Positions 51,268-62,228 of a stretch of 64,000 nucleotides of DNA are shown here, piece after piece. The stretch's first letter is position 1. The number at the start of each line of letters is the position of its first letter. Under the pieces are notes generated by a model. It was not told the DNA's origin and did no database searches. It saw only the letters and a program-made list of their open reading frames with translations. This DNA comes from Caenorhabditis elegans (Eukaryota > Nematoda > Chromadorea > Rhabditida > Rhabditidae), in contig NC_003280.10 of assembly GCF_000002985.6 (NCBI RefSeq), forward strand, positions 11,590,501-11,654,500, given 5' to 3'. Both the position numbers and the translations under genes were made by a program.

Positions 51268-51273
51268 AATAAA
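51268..51273 (+). terminator. Polyadenylation signal of the kinase pseudogene
   Basis: AATAAA about 30 bases after the terminal stop; its retention fits a recently inactivated gene. Confidence 0.6.
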
Positions 51274-52220
51274 ATTTCTGTGATACGTTTTTTTATTGAT
51301 TTTTAGGTGTATATTTTTATGCGATCTCCAATAGTCATAAAGTATGAGGATCCAAATCATATTCGAATTCCCACCACATGTAGGTTGAACTTGATCCGAT
51401 TGTTGATAGTCAGTCACTGCCGATTAGGTACAAGTTGGGAGCAGGTTTACAAACCTGGAAAGATTTTTCTGGAATACATGCTGTCTCTGTTTCAGATAAC
51501 TTCCCTCAATCTTCTTTAAAAAATCCCTCCACTTGACCAATTTCAATTTCAATGTCATCAATTTTCTGATCTCCAAAAGTTGTTGGTCGGACCTCTGCTC
51601 ATCTGTTTGTCCTCCGCACGTTGTCGGTTGTCAATTCGAATTTCCATTTCGAAAATGATAAATCGGTGATAAATCACGTTTTTCGTCCGTTTCTCCTCTG
51701 CGTTTCCGCGCTTTCGCCGCAGTTTCCCAAACATCTCTCCAAAATTGCTATTTTTAGCGTCGCGCGCTCTTTGAAGATTTTCTCTGTGTCTCCACGGATA
51801 CAGTCAAGCCGCAAACTTCCGGTGATTACTGTAGCATAGAAAAGGAAGAAGGACGATGAGAATTGGAAGCGGTAATCTTCATTTGTATCGTCGTTTCATT
51901 TATTTATTTTTCCTTCTCATACTTCTTTTTCTTCATAATCGCCACTCCTTTTATACCATCCAGTCCATCTTATGATCAAAGTTACAGTATCACAGAAGGC
52001 GTGGCTTCAATAAGGATTCAACTTTGATCTGTTAGTCGTTGGAAGATCAAAGTTAAGATCTCATTCTATTTTTTACCGCCGGTGATTTATAGGCACTGTC
52101 TTCAATCAGTAAACTTTGTGATTAGATATGGTTGAAGGTTTTATGGATATTTTAAATTTAAAATTACTGAAATGTTTTAAACAAAAACCTGGTTACAAAA
52201 TATAAAGTAAGAAGTCCGGC

Positions 52221-52255
52221 GACCAATCAGTGATGAGCATCGTCGCTGATTGGTC
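52221..52255. repeat. Inverted CCAAT pair
   Basis: GACCAATCAG (52221-52230) and CTGATTGGTC (52246-52255) are perfect 10-base inverted arms around a 15-base loop. A similar looser pair, GGCCAATCAA and TTGATTGGTC, lies at 52440-52487. Confidence 0.7.
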
Positions 52256-53289
52256 ACCTTATTTGCGCGTGGATTCTGAATGGAAAAATCAATTTTAAAT
52301 CCTAATTTTTCTGCCAAGATTTGGAGTGTTTGAATATATTCTTTCTAGGGATCCTGGTCAAAACAGAGATATTTACAAATTTACAAAATTTAAATTTATA
52401 TCAATTTACATTAATTGGCAAATTACCACTATGTTTTCTGGCCAATCAATGAAGAGCGAAAGGCGTGGCCAAGACCGTTGATTGGTCATGCTCTTTTTTC
52501 GGAACTACAGTGAAATTATTCAAATCTGAAAGTGTTAAATATTGGTAAATATACACATAGATAAATTTCGAAAATGGCTGCTATTGGTCGTTCACTTTGA
52601 TGAGATTTAAGATTTTTCCGTTGTGATCACGTATTTGCTCCGTTTTTTACCCTAAAATTGTAGCCACAACACAAAAAGGCAAGTCAAGTGCAAATCCCTA
52701 TTCTCTATAACGGAATCTCTAAGGCGCTGACGCAAAGATCAGTGGGGGAAACCAAATCTACAAAAGCCATATGCTGTCGGATGCAAATGTTCATACAATC
52801 ACGCCGGGACATTCACTGACAATGTTTGACCGCTACAGCACTTACAATGATGTCTTGAGAATACAGAAAACCCCAAGTTTTCACGACTTTAGATGCAAAA
52901 AGTGACGTTTATAGATGCTGCGAGGAATGAAATCATGATCTATATGGTCTGCATTCGTCTTCATTTATGATATCATGGATGAGGACTGAAGTTTTGATAT
53001 AAAAGGAGGAAACAGAAGAGCACGCACTTACTATCTGAAATTCTGTCTAGAAATTCTAGATTTCTTAAGAACTATATTTGAGACGTAAGCTATCACTTGA
53101 TCTTGTGTGAATGTTCAACTAGAATGTAGTTTTTCAAGTTTACGGTAGTTTTAAGTTTTAAATTTTAAAACTAAAACGATCGTATACTTTATGCTTGTGA
53201 TTACTTTACAATCCTTGAAACACTTTTTTAAAGAGTTTCAATTTTCCGTGTCACTACAAAGGCCTTTTAACTATAAAAAGAACAACTGG

Positions 53290-53345
53290 TTATCAAAACT
53301 ACAGTACTCCGTAGTATAAGTTATCAAAACTACAGTACTCCGTAG
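53290..53345. repeat. Exact 25-bp tandem duplication
   Basis: TTATCAAAACTACAGTACTC followed by CGTAG occurs twice at a 31-base period (53290-53314 and 53321-53345) with no mismatch, implying a recent duplication. Confidence 0.85.
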
Positions 53346-53439
53346 AAGTAGGGTTTAATCTAAATACACTAACTTTAGTCCAAAATGTCCCAATATCATA
53401 CCGAATAATAATATATAAAGTTTTGTCAATTCTTGGTAA

Positions 53440-53890
53440 CTTGCAAAATTGTTTAGATGTACATTGCCAATATTTGGTAAACTGCCAAATTTTTGTGGTA
53501 AATTGTCTAATGTTTTGGTAATTAGCCAAATTTTTGGTACATCGCGAATATTTTGGTAATTACTAAATTTATTAATTAATTGCCAATTATTTTGGAAAAT
53601 CGGAAAATGTTTTGTCAAATCGCTAAATTTTGATGGTAAATTCCAACTTTTTTGGTTATTTGCCAAATTTTGGGAACTGTCCAAATTTTTGTGGTAAATT
53701 GTGAAATTTTTTGGGATAACTGTCAATTTTTTGGCACCTTACCAATTCTTTTGGTAAATTGTCAAATTGTATAAGAAAATTGGTTTTTTTTTCTACATTG
53801 TCAATTTATTTTTGAAAAATTACTAAATTTTTTGGTAAATGGGCAATTTTTTTAATAAATTGTCAGTTTTCTTGAAAAATTTGTTTTTCA
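53440..53890. repeat. Minisatellite of TTTTGGTAAATTGCCAAA-type units
   Basis: Degenerate units of about 25-35 bases centre on TTTGGTAAATTG and GCCAAATTTT. About a dozen or more copies occur across some 450 bases, giving false open frames on the minus strand (53299-53726). Confidence 0.7.
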
Positions 53891-54924
53891 ATAATCAGTC
53901 TGGAATAACAATCTGAACCTTTTCCGGGGTCTTGTTTTCCAGTCAAAGTGTGAAAAAACGCTTCCGGTTTCCCAAAAAAGACCTATAACCGGAAGTGATG
54001 CAAAAATTACACACGAATTTATGTTCATTCGTAACTGGTTCAGTTAACGTGTTCCAAGACTACCTCACAGATATCAGAAGAATTATCAGCAGATTTCCAG
54101 TGTGACTATAATATGTTGTTGTTCTGTATCGCTTCTCAGAATCAACTTTCACTTATTACCAGTTGCTGTCATATCATGAGACTCTCTAAAACGCCCTTGC
54201 TGCTTCTTTAAGATCTTTCAGATTGCTGCTAGATGTGCTGCTAGATATCACAGAAATGATAGAAATTCGACCAAATCACCAAACAAGGTTTGCACTCAAC
54301 TTTTATCAAACTAAAAATAGATCCATTATTAGTCAAATCGTCTGCCACGTGATTTGCCTACTGTAGTTTGTACCCGAAATAGAACTTATATCATTCTCTC
54401 ATTTAATTTTGATCCCATTTTTCAGTTGGTACTAACTTAAGATATTCAAAATATATTTCAAAAGTTTGCAAATCTGTTTACACTGTGTTTTTTTTGCCTG
54501 CAAACTATTATGTCAAATGATCAATTGTAATGTTTTTGCGGAGGAAATATCTATAAACACCACGAGAATTTTGATAGTCAGGCCAAATGGACTTTTTGAA
54601 ACATGCGACACAAGTAAATCTAGGTGATTTCTCTGTACACTTTAGAATTATGAAATTGTTAAGAAATATATTTCAATTGACACCTGTAGCGGTAGCTGAG
54701 ATCGTGGCAAGACCCTCTTAGGAACCGGGCATCAAAAAATCGGAAAATTGGAATACCAAAATAGTTCTGATCCTTCAACTTACCATCACCATAGATTACC
54801 AACTCCCCCCGAATTGTTTCTTTTCTTTTTCCCATTCTCCTCAAAATTCCCCCGCTTATCACTCATCTCGTTGTGAAAATCATCAAAATCAACGAATCCG
54901 AAATAGAACTCGTCTTCTCCTCCT

Positions 54925-54939
54925 CCCCCCCCCCCCCCC
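54925..54939 (+). repeat. Poly(C) tract, 15 bases
   Basis: Fifteen uninterrupted cytosines; poly(G) on the minus strand. Confidence 0.95.
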
Positions 54940-55548
54940 TCCAACTTCCTCCGTCCAAAAGATAACCGAACTGTGCTTGTGACGTTGCAATTGTCTTTGT
55001 CTCGTCTAGATCCTGTACTATATCCATCTGAAATCCCAATTTGATCGTTCATCGATGAAAGATGAACCATAACTCTTTCGTGGCTCCGCCCACCTCCGCT
55101 TCCAATTATATAGGGGAAATTCAGCTGTCAATTGGAAGATCCATCAAATGTCTAGGCGGGTAGTACTGTATTTTATGATTCTTCAATCTCTTTTTTTTAT
55201 TTCTTTGTTTTCTTCTCTGACTTTTGAAGGTTTGAGGATCAGAGATACCGAACATACATTCGTGACGTCAAAAGACTAACTTTAAAAGTCTATTTAAAAG
55301 ATGCAAAATTCCACATCTTTGAACCATTCCAAACGGCTTGCATATCTAGTCTTTGTGTTCTGTTTTAATAATCTTTTTGCCTATTTATAAGCTTTGGAAA
55401 TTTTGAAAACTAAAAGTAAACAATTAAAGAATTTTAACTAACTGGTCCTACAGAAGAGTTTTTAGAGTTCCAAATGAAACCTATGTCATTTGAAAGAGGA
55501 CCTATAAATTAGGCACTTACAGAAAATTTTGGTAAAAAGGAGCAATTT

Positions 55549-55650
55549 TCGGCACATTGCCGTTTTTCCGGCAAATTCGGCAGATCGGCAATTTGTCTTG
55601 ATTTGCCAGAAATTTCAACTTCTGCAAATTGCCGATCGTTTGCCGCCCAC
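55549..55650. repeat. TTGCCG-type palindromic repeat
   Basis: Repeated CATTGCCGTTTTTCCGGCAA, TTCGGCAGATCGGCAATTTG and AAATTGCCGATCGTTTGCCG segments form overlapping inverted repeats, followed by a family A fragment near 55709-55760 (TCGTGGCGAGACCC). Confidence 0.7.
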
Positions 55651-56299
55651 CCCTACTTTGAACTATAAATCTAGGGGTAACCTAACACTGAAAGCTTTTT
55701 TGGAAATTTTTTATCGTGGCGAGACCCACTTAGAAAAATATCAGGTGCCTTTAACCTGCCATGCCAAAATTTCGCGAAATTATAATACCTTATTTTTCGG
55801 TTTTCAGTCACTCCTCCATTAACCCAAATTTACGATTGATGAGTCGTCCTGTCCTCCCCCGCAGCTTATCAGCACATAGGGGGCAGTAGTATATTACTGG
55901 GTACCGTACCCAAACGAAAAAATATTTGTCCTCCTTCAATTTTTCTCGGGGTCTTCACACTCCCGCCCCTCTACAATGTGTCACGTTATCATTTGTGTAT
56001 GTGTAACCTCTCTCTCCTCCTCCACCTATTTCTTATTTCTCCTCCCTTATCATCATCATCACCACCGCCTATACCGTCTGCTTTTCCCTCCTTCTGGTGC
56101 TGTTGAACCAGTTATATCGGGGGCTTTTTTTTCGGTTATTCTTCTCTTTTTTGTTCTTCTACTCTCGATTATGTAACGACTTTCAAATATTTTTTCGTTG
56201 TAACATATTTCGTCTCCTCCTACATCATCTACTTTTCTCATTTCAGCGTCTTCCTCTCACCCAATCACCAAAACTGACGGGGAATCGCCGTTCCCTCAA

Positions 56300-58488
56300 A
56301 TGTTCTCACTCCTCCACATGCTCATTTTTCTTGCCCTAACGATGGCTCTTGCCGGCGCCGAAGTCGTCGTCAAGATGACCCCAAAATCGGTGGCCCATGT
56401 CTTCAAAAAAGAGATGTCCTCCCTTCACACTTCGCTGCTTCACCTCAAGCCTTCGCCATTTCAGGCCACTTATCTAGGCCTCGAAATGACGATCGACCAC
56501 CTGCAAGTCGTTGATTTCAAAATGCCAAAACTTTCGTACGAGGTTAGTTAGTGATAAGCTTACTGATAATGATTATAATTTGTTACTTTGATAACCGTTA
56601 ACAGGAACTCTTCTACGTTTCTCACAGTAGCAACCAGGAATTGGCGAGCGGAAATTCTAGAAAATTAACCAGTGATGCATTAAAATTTTATGATAAAAAA
56701 TAGAACAATATTTGTTTTTTTTCTTTGAAAATAATTTTTATTTCAAGTAGGAAAAATTGAAAAGTGCTCAAACATCGTCTGGAAGTTTACACGGTTTTGA
56801 GCACTTTTTCACTTGTGTCAATTAAAAAAAGATATTTTCTTTTATATATTCCATCACTAAATACTAAAGTAATTAAAAATATTGGCAGAACATGCCACAC
56901 TGGCTCATTTTGTAGAATTGCCACACACCCCTGGTATCTACCGTACTCCCTCTAATAGTTTTGCACCCCAACTTTGGCAGCTTATATCTCAGTTAGCGTT
57001 TGTTTTATACACAAATTTTCAAATGACGAAATGTTATTGAGTTCTTTTTCTATAGATTTGTAGTTAGTTATTTAATGATATCTTCTAAATGAACGGAGAT
57101 ATAACCTCTCAAAATAAGCGTATTCTAGAGGTCTCTGCATTTTCTAGACTATAATGCATGATTTATTCATGGTCAGATTACGAACATGTGATAATTGTTT
57201 AAAAATTCCAGACTTCTGCATCACAATCCCACATGACATTCAAACTTCTCGGTGGCTCTGCTCGTCTCCTTGGACAATACTCTGCCGTTTACAAGACCAA
57301 AAGAGAAGGCCAATTCGAGATGATTTTTGAGCATTTCCATATGTCTGTCCCAGTGAAGCGAACCGCGTTGACAAAGTTTGTGAGTTATCTTTCCTTCTTT
57401 ATTTCAAACTCCCAAAACTCCAAACACCTTAACCTTAAGAAATAATCTGTTGCACATAATCCGTAGAGGAATGTGAAAAAGTGTGCACTCGCGAATAATC
57501 GAATAATCACCCTGCATCAACAAACTAATTCTTTAATTCTTTCAGACTGTCGCCTCTGACGAGTGCACCTTGGAAGTTGACGAGTCGATGATTACAATGA
57601 GCCCAGTGCTTCCAGAGCAAATTTCCGCGAAAATCAAATCCGACCTTCTCGATCAACTAAAGGAAGCTGCCTGCTCAAATGCCACCCAGTTCTTCTCAAA
57701 ATTGAACTCACACCTGATTCATTTTGCGGAGGCAACAGACATCAGCCAAGGTGGACATCCATCTCATATCGACGTGGAGCTTCATTTCCAAAATCCGACT
57801 TCTGAAGATGACACTGCAATCCACGTGGATGTCACTGAAAGCGTAGTTAACGCAGAGCTCTCAAAGTTGTACTCTAGCGCCAATACACGATTCATTTGGA
57901 ATGATGTCCCTGAAATTAAAGAACTTCTGAAATCCTGTAAAACTACTGAATGCAGATTTATTGAAGATGGTGATATTGTCTCCTCATTCTTCGATCGTCC
58001 ATCCATCAGAATTCAATCGGATAACACCGTTTCTCTGCGTCTCCCACTCTCAACCTCTCTCACAACTACCAATGGAAAAGAGTTGTTCCGAATTCAAACT
58101 GAAGTTGAGCTGAATCTAGAAGATATTGTCCTCGAACATCCAGAAAATGGAGAAGTCTTCTGGAGTGCTAAATTCCATATCAAGAATATCAGAATTCTAC
58201 AAACTTCCAGCTCAAGAAACTTCCAGAAGTTCGCAACAAGAATGGAGTCTTGGATTGAAGAGCACAAGCTTTTCATGGAGGTAAACTTTAACTAATTAGT
58301 GAATATGTTCAAATTCCAATTTCTTCCAGAACCTCCTGAACACCTACATTCAAGGAAGCCTTCCAGTCCATCTCCGATCTCCTCTCGCCTGGACACATCG
58401 GGTTCACGCCCGGCCAATCTTTTCCACGTCATCTCTCTCGTTCCACGTGCATCCACACTTCTCACCATCTCTGCGAGTCCTCGTCTAG
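56300..58488 (+). CDS. Secreted LBP/BPI/CETP-family lipid-binding protein
   Basis: Extracellular lipid-transfer-type protein of the BPI fold (inferred). Exons 56300-56542, 57212-57379, 57546-58280 and 58330-58488 give 434 residues in phase. The N-terminus MFSLLHMLIFLALTMALAGA is a clear signal peptide with cleavage near AGA/EV. VVVKMTPKSVAHVFKKEM corresponds to the family start (V-RIS-KGL). LEMTIDHLQVVDFKMPKLSYE and the segment VLPEQISAKIKSDLLDQLKE match the first BPI half; a cysteine pair, DEC and AACSNATQF, is in the position of the conserved BPI disulphide. AATAAA at 58616-58621. It is convergent with the COA7-like gene, 210 bases between stops. Intron 1 carries family B and D repeats. Family assignment is from pattern, and the C-terminal half is weak and short. 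Confidence 0.78.
56715..56815. repeat. Family D-like inverted repeat in intron 1
   Basis: AAAAGTGCTCAAACATCGTC and the complementary GGTTTTGAGCACTTTTTC form a hairpin-capable pair resembling the 13-kb and 25-kb copies. Confidence 0.5.
56938..57125. repeat. Family B palindromic repeat in intron 1
   Basis: It starts TACTCCCTCTAATAGTTTTG then CACCCCAACTTTGGCAGC. The inner TTATATCTCAGTTAGCG and the right GGAGATATAACCTCTCAAA complete the palindrome. Confidence 0.7.
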
Positions 58489-58615
58489 ATCTAACCACAT
58501 TTCCCCTCCCACAACCACTTATCTGTAGTTTTTGGTAAACCTCTTCTTAAACTGTGATCTCAAGTCAGCTTGATACTCAAATTGAAAAAAAAGAAACTGG
58601 TAAAGGAATTCAATG

Positions 58616-58621
58616 AATAAA
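58616..58621 (+). terminator. Polyadenylation signal of the BPI-like gene
   Basis: AATAAA 128 bases after the stop codon. Confidence 0.7.
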
Positions 58622-58698
58622 CAATTCAACACATCATCTAAACAATGTATATTTGAAACAACTATTAAAAACTACAATGAGCTAACAAAAAGCAATTA

Positions 58699-60648
58699 TT
58701 AACCAGTGAATCCTGCATTCGTATCATTCGATCTTAAAGTTTCCATAATTTCCTTGGCTCGATCTGCATACTTTTTCGCTTGATCCAAATCCTTAGGCAC
58801 TCCATCACCAAGTTTAAACATTCTCGACACATTTGCACAACTCTGTGGAATATCCATTTCACACGCTCGAATCGCAAACTGGAGGCTTTTGTCCATATCA
58901 CGTGACAGACTGCCAAGTTCGGCACGGTCCAGCTCCTGAAAGTTTGTTTTTTTTTAAACATCATGTATTGCGAAATAGTCAAAAGAGCACGTCACTGGTC
59001 TTATCAAAAAGGATTATTCTTCCTTTGTGTTTTCAACATTCTTCAAATATTTCGGACGGATAATACTCGGCACGAGAAGTAAAGTTTACTCAGTAAATAG
59101 AAAAAGGGCAGAAATTGTAATATTTACGTTTTTAAATGGTTTAATGGGGTGAAAAAGTATTACAAAAATTTCGAAATCAAATTGACCAATAAAAAAGATA
59201 AGTGGAATGCACCATGAATTTTTGATGAAAATTTAATTCGAAATTACAAGAAAGGTATTGGTATATTGTATGTTTTTTTTTGAAATTTTGAATTTTCTTA
59301 TTTATCTTCTTTTTATAAATAAATATTGCCCATATGCGAAAATTTGCGCGTTTAACGACAAAACTACGGTATTAGGTCTTGAAACGACTATTTTTTGTAA
59401 AATTCAACAAGGTAAGCGCCCTTAAAGAATACTGTAGTTTCAAGTTTCCATTTTTGCTGAATTTTCACCGATTTTTTCTAGGTATTCCATCAAAAAATAT
59501 GCATTTATTTAACAACTAAAAAAAACATTCAAATTTTAACAAATTATGAGAAAAACTATGAAAAATCGACGAAAATTGAGGAGAAACGAAAGTTTGGAAT
59601 TACAGTAATCTTTAAAGGCGCACATCTTTTTGCATTTTACAATCATTTTTCGTGTCGAGACCATTATTGCTTAAAAATCGCAAAATTTCTCGTCTGTTTA
59701 GCTTAAAATATTCGGTGAAAAATATGTTATAACAATGAATTTAATGGGTTCGGAATTCATAAGTAATGGTCTCGCAGCGCGCTCTCTGCATTTATTTAAA
59801 AACGTTTTGATGTACGCGCCTTTAAAAGATTACTGTAGTTTTTTACGTGCAGATTTTGATAAATTTCGTGTTTTCTAATTTTTTTTCTAGTAAATATTTC
59901 ACAAAGGTTGTTATATTTAATTAATTTTGATGTTCATTTTTTCGAATAATAACGTTTTCAATGTTAAAAGTGTGTAAAACTAGAAATAAAGTTTTCTACA
60001 GTAATCTTAAAGGAACACAAAACATTTTTTAATAGATGCAGGGTGCGCGGCGATCCTTTTTCGCATTATTTTGAAAAACAAAAAAAAACCTTAGCCTCTC
60101 CTGCAGCATTCGTCTTAAATTTCTCCTTATTTCCCATATACCAGGTACTCAACAACCAGCAAGCTTCACCATCTTCCAGTTCACAGGCTCTTCTCATGTA
60201 TCGTTCAGCCTTTTCTGAATCAGCTTTCCGATCTTTTTCTCCATTCCAATGAACAAGTGATAAATATCGACATCCTTGTGGAATATTCGCATCACATGCG
60301 ATTTTCATCGGTCGAATCATTTTTGACAGACTTGCATCGTCTCCAACTTTTCCGGCTAACATGTACATTCCGTACTTGAAACATGACTTTGGATAACTGT
60401 TCTCGTCACAGTTCTTCTTGAAAATCGCTACGGCCGCTTGAAAATTTTGTTGCAGAGCTTCCATGTATTCGCCGAGCAATTGACAGGATTCTGGCCTTTT
60501 TTCCTGAAAATTTAACTTCAAAGAAAGATTGAAAATTCAAATTTCTCACTTCGTAGCATCCAAATCTGTACTCAATCCCAATATTTTTCACATATTCCGC
60601 CCTTTCGGCCTGTTCCTGCATAGCTTCTTCGCTTATTTTTCCAGACAT
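58699..60648 (-). CDS. COA7-like Sel1-repeat protein
   Basis: Likely orthologue of vertebrate COA7, a mitochondrial intermembrane-space protein needed for respiratory-complex (cytochrome c oxidase) assembly. Exons 60648-60550, 60503-60090 and 58935-58699 give 249 residues, close to human COA7 (231). Cysteines recur at Sel1-like spacing: [72 protein letters not shown] and [37 protein letters not shown] closely matches the human protein's last repeat. Cys pairs spaced about 10 apart suit disulphide-stabilised helical hairpins of an oxidative compartment; no N-terminal presequence is visible, as in COA7. The 1.15-kb last intron is packed with family A repeats. The ATG at 60648 follows a short non-coding leader. 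Confidence 0.88.
59335..60020. repeat. Family A repeats in the COA7-like gene intron
   Basis: One complete inverted copy at about 59340-59700 has left-arm motifs TTAGGTCTTGAAACGAC and AGCGCCCTTAAAGAATACTG. Its right-arm motifs are TTACAGTAATCTTTAAAGGC and TCGTGTCGAGACC. A second, more diverged copy spans about 59760-60020, with GGTCTCGCAGCGCGC, GTACGCGCCTTTAAAAGATT and TACAGTAATCTTAAAGG. Confidence 0.8.
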
Positions 60649-61107
60649 CTTCAAGTAAAGTGAATTAGCGCATATTCAGAAGAAATGAACGACCGATATT
60701 GGAGTACGAAATCGTGATGACTCATTGGGTAAAGTTTGATAAATCGAAACGAAGAATCATTAAAACATTTGACTTTCATTTGAAAATGTTGGATGACAAA
60801 AGGGAATTACAATACCGAAATTATGTCACACAAAATTCGCTGAACGCGACGAGAATTTCAACGAAGTGCCTACCAGTAGCGGGTGACAATCAGCACATGG
60901 AACTGAATGTGTTATTATCTTAAATATATAGACAAAGGGCAATCGAGAAGGCGATGAATACACATTCTTGGAAGAAGTGTTAATAAAAAAATTAGGCTGA
61001 TAGGAGCAAGAATATAAGCTTTACGGAAATGGGGGAGAGAGAATAAATTAATTTCTGTTGCAATTTCCAGTGACGGTGATCAGAAGTTATTGGCATGGGT
61101 AAGATAA

Positions 61108-62228
61108 TTATTCCTCATCCTGAAATAATTAAAAATTAAACTTCTAATTATCTACGTATGGAAATAAACTCACGAGGTTGCTGAAAATAAAGTTGATAGC
61201 GGCTTCCTCGTTTTTGTCACATGCGAAATAAGCCTCCACAACCACAGCTTCTGGTGCATTAACAACTATGGCTTTGATTCTCTCAATAGCAGCAGCTTCT
61301 TCGGGACTGAGATGGATAACATGGCGACGTGGGGTGTTTCTTTCTGGCGCATTTCCTGCAGCGGCTCCGGCTCCTTGAGCTCCACCATTCAAAAGATCCA
61401 TGAAAGCTTGCTGGTTGTTCTGAATAGTCTGAACAAGTCTTGGGTTGACAGCAGCCAACTGCTGAAGGACTGCGGCGAGCATTTCAGGATTTTGTTGAAT
61501 CAAAGCTCTAATTTCTGCAAGCTGTGGCATGTTTGCAAGCATGTTAAGATCGTCATTGCCATCCTCATCCACGTTATCGATGTTTTGCTCGGGCCCCAAA
61601 TCTGGTTCTTGGTCAGCAGCATCATCAGGAAGTCCGTTGAGAAGAAACTCGACTGCGCGGTCTGGATTCCAGAATGCTGCGCGCAGAGCAGCGATAGTTT
61701 GTTCACGGTCATAGCCCATTCCAGTGATTGCGAGAACGTTCTCTTCTTGCTCATCCGTAAGCGCCTCCGCCTCAGCAGGAGCAGCAGCTTCAGGAGCAAC
61801 ATCGGCAGCTGGGGCTGGGTTTGACGCAGGAGCGGCAGCTACTGGAACAGGCTCAGCAGCTGTGGCAACGGTAGATGAAGGTGCAACTTCTGTGACTTTC
61901 CTTTTGCTGAGCATCACAACAACGAACTTCGAAGAATCGAATCCGACTTCTCCGACCTTCACAGAATCGTCGAGAATCTAAAAAAAAAACATACTTTAAA
62001 GATATTATGAGCCTTCACTGTAATACCTTTCCGTTGTAGATTAATTTTTGAAGTTCTGGAGCATAATCATCCCCTTTCTCCGAAGCGACCAGAGCCTTTA
62101 CTTCCGCAATCTGAAAGAAAAATAAAATACAAGTCGAACATTAACTCTAATCTTACCGTCTGATCTTCATTCAATTCCAAATTGAAGTTAACTTGTGTGA
62201 GAGTCCTGAATGTAACGGACAAAACCAT
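61108..62228 (-). CDS. rad-23: RAD23 homologue: UBL-UBA proteasome shuttle factor
   Basis: Carries polyubiquitinated substrates to the 26S proteasome and, with XPC, acts in nucleotide excision repair. Exons 62228-62157, 62110-62027, 61977-61174 and 61119-61108 give 323 residues. The ubiquitin-like domain covers residues 1 to about 80 (MVLSVTFRTLTQVNF .. LQKLIYNGK .. KFVVVMLSKRK). An Ala/Pro linker follows, then UBA1 near 125-167 (ITGMGYDREQTIAALRAAF, NPDRAVEFLL). An STI1/XPC-binding segment lies near 197-245 (LAEIRALIQQNPEMLAAVLQ), and UBA2 near 273-320 (VVEAYFACDKNEEAAINFIF) ends in an acidic DEE tail. The last exon is only four codons including the stop. The start lies one base after a ttttttgcag acceptor, consistent with trans-splicing. 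Divergent from rpn-12. Confidence 0.96.

Larger units (their letters stand above)
51274..56299. other. 5-kb gene-poor region
   Basis: No coding gene is supported. It contains CCAAT inverted pairs (52.2-52.5 kb), an exact duplication (53290-53345), an AT-rich minisatellite (53.4-53.9 kb), a C15 tract (54925-54939) and a TTGCCG repeat (55.55-55.65 kb). Pyrimidine-rich promoter-like sequence lies just before the gene at 56300. Confidence 0.5.

Noticed and set aside
53355-53726. 123-codon Asn-rich minus-strand open frame
   Set aside because: Product of the AT-rich minisatellite; repeated NLP/NYQN-like units without splice or start context.
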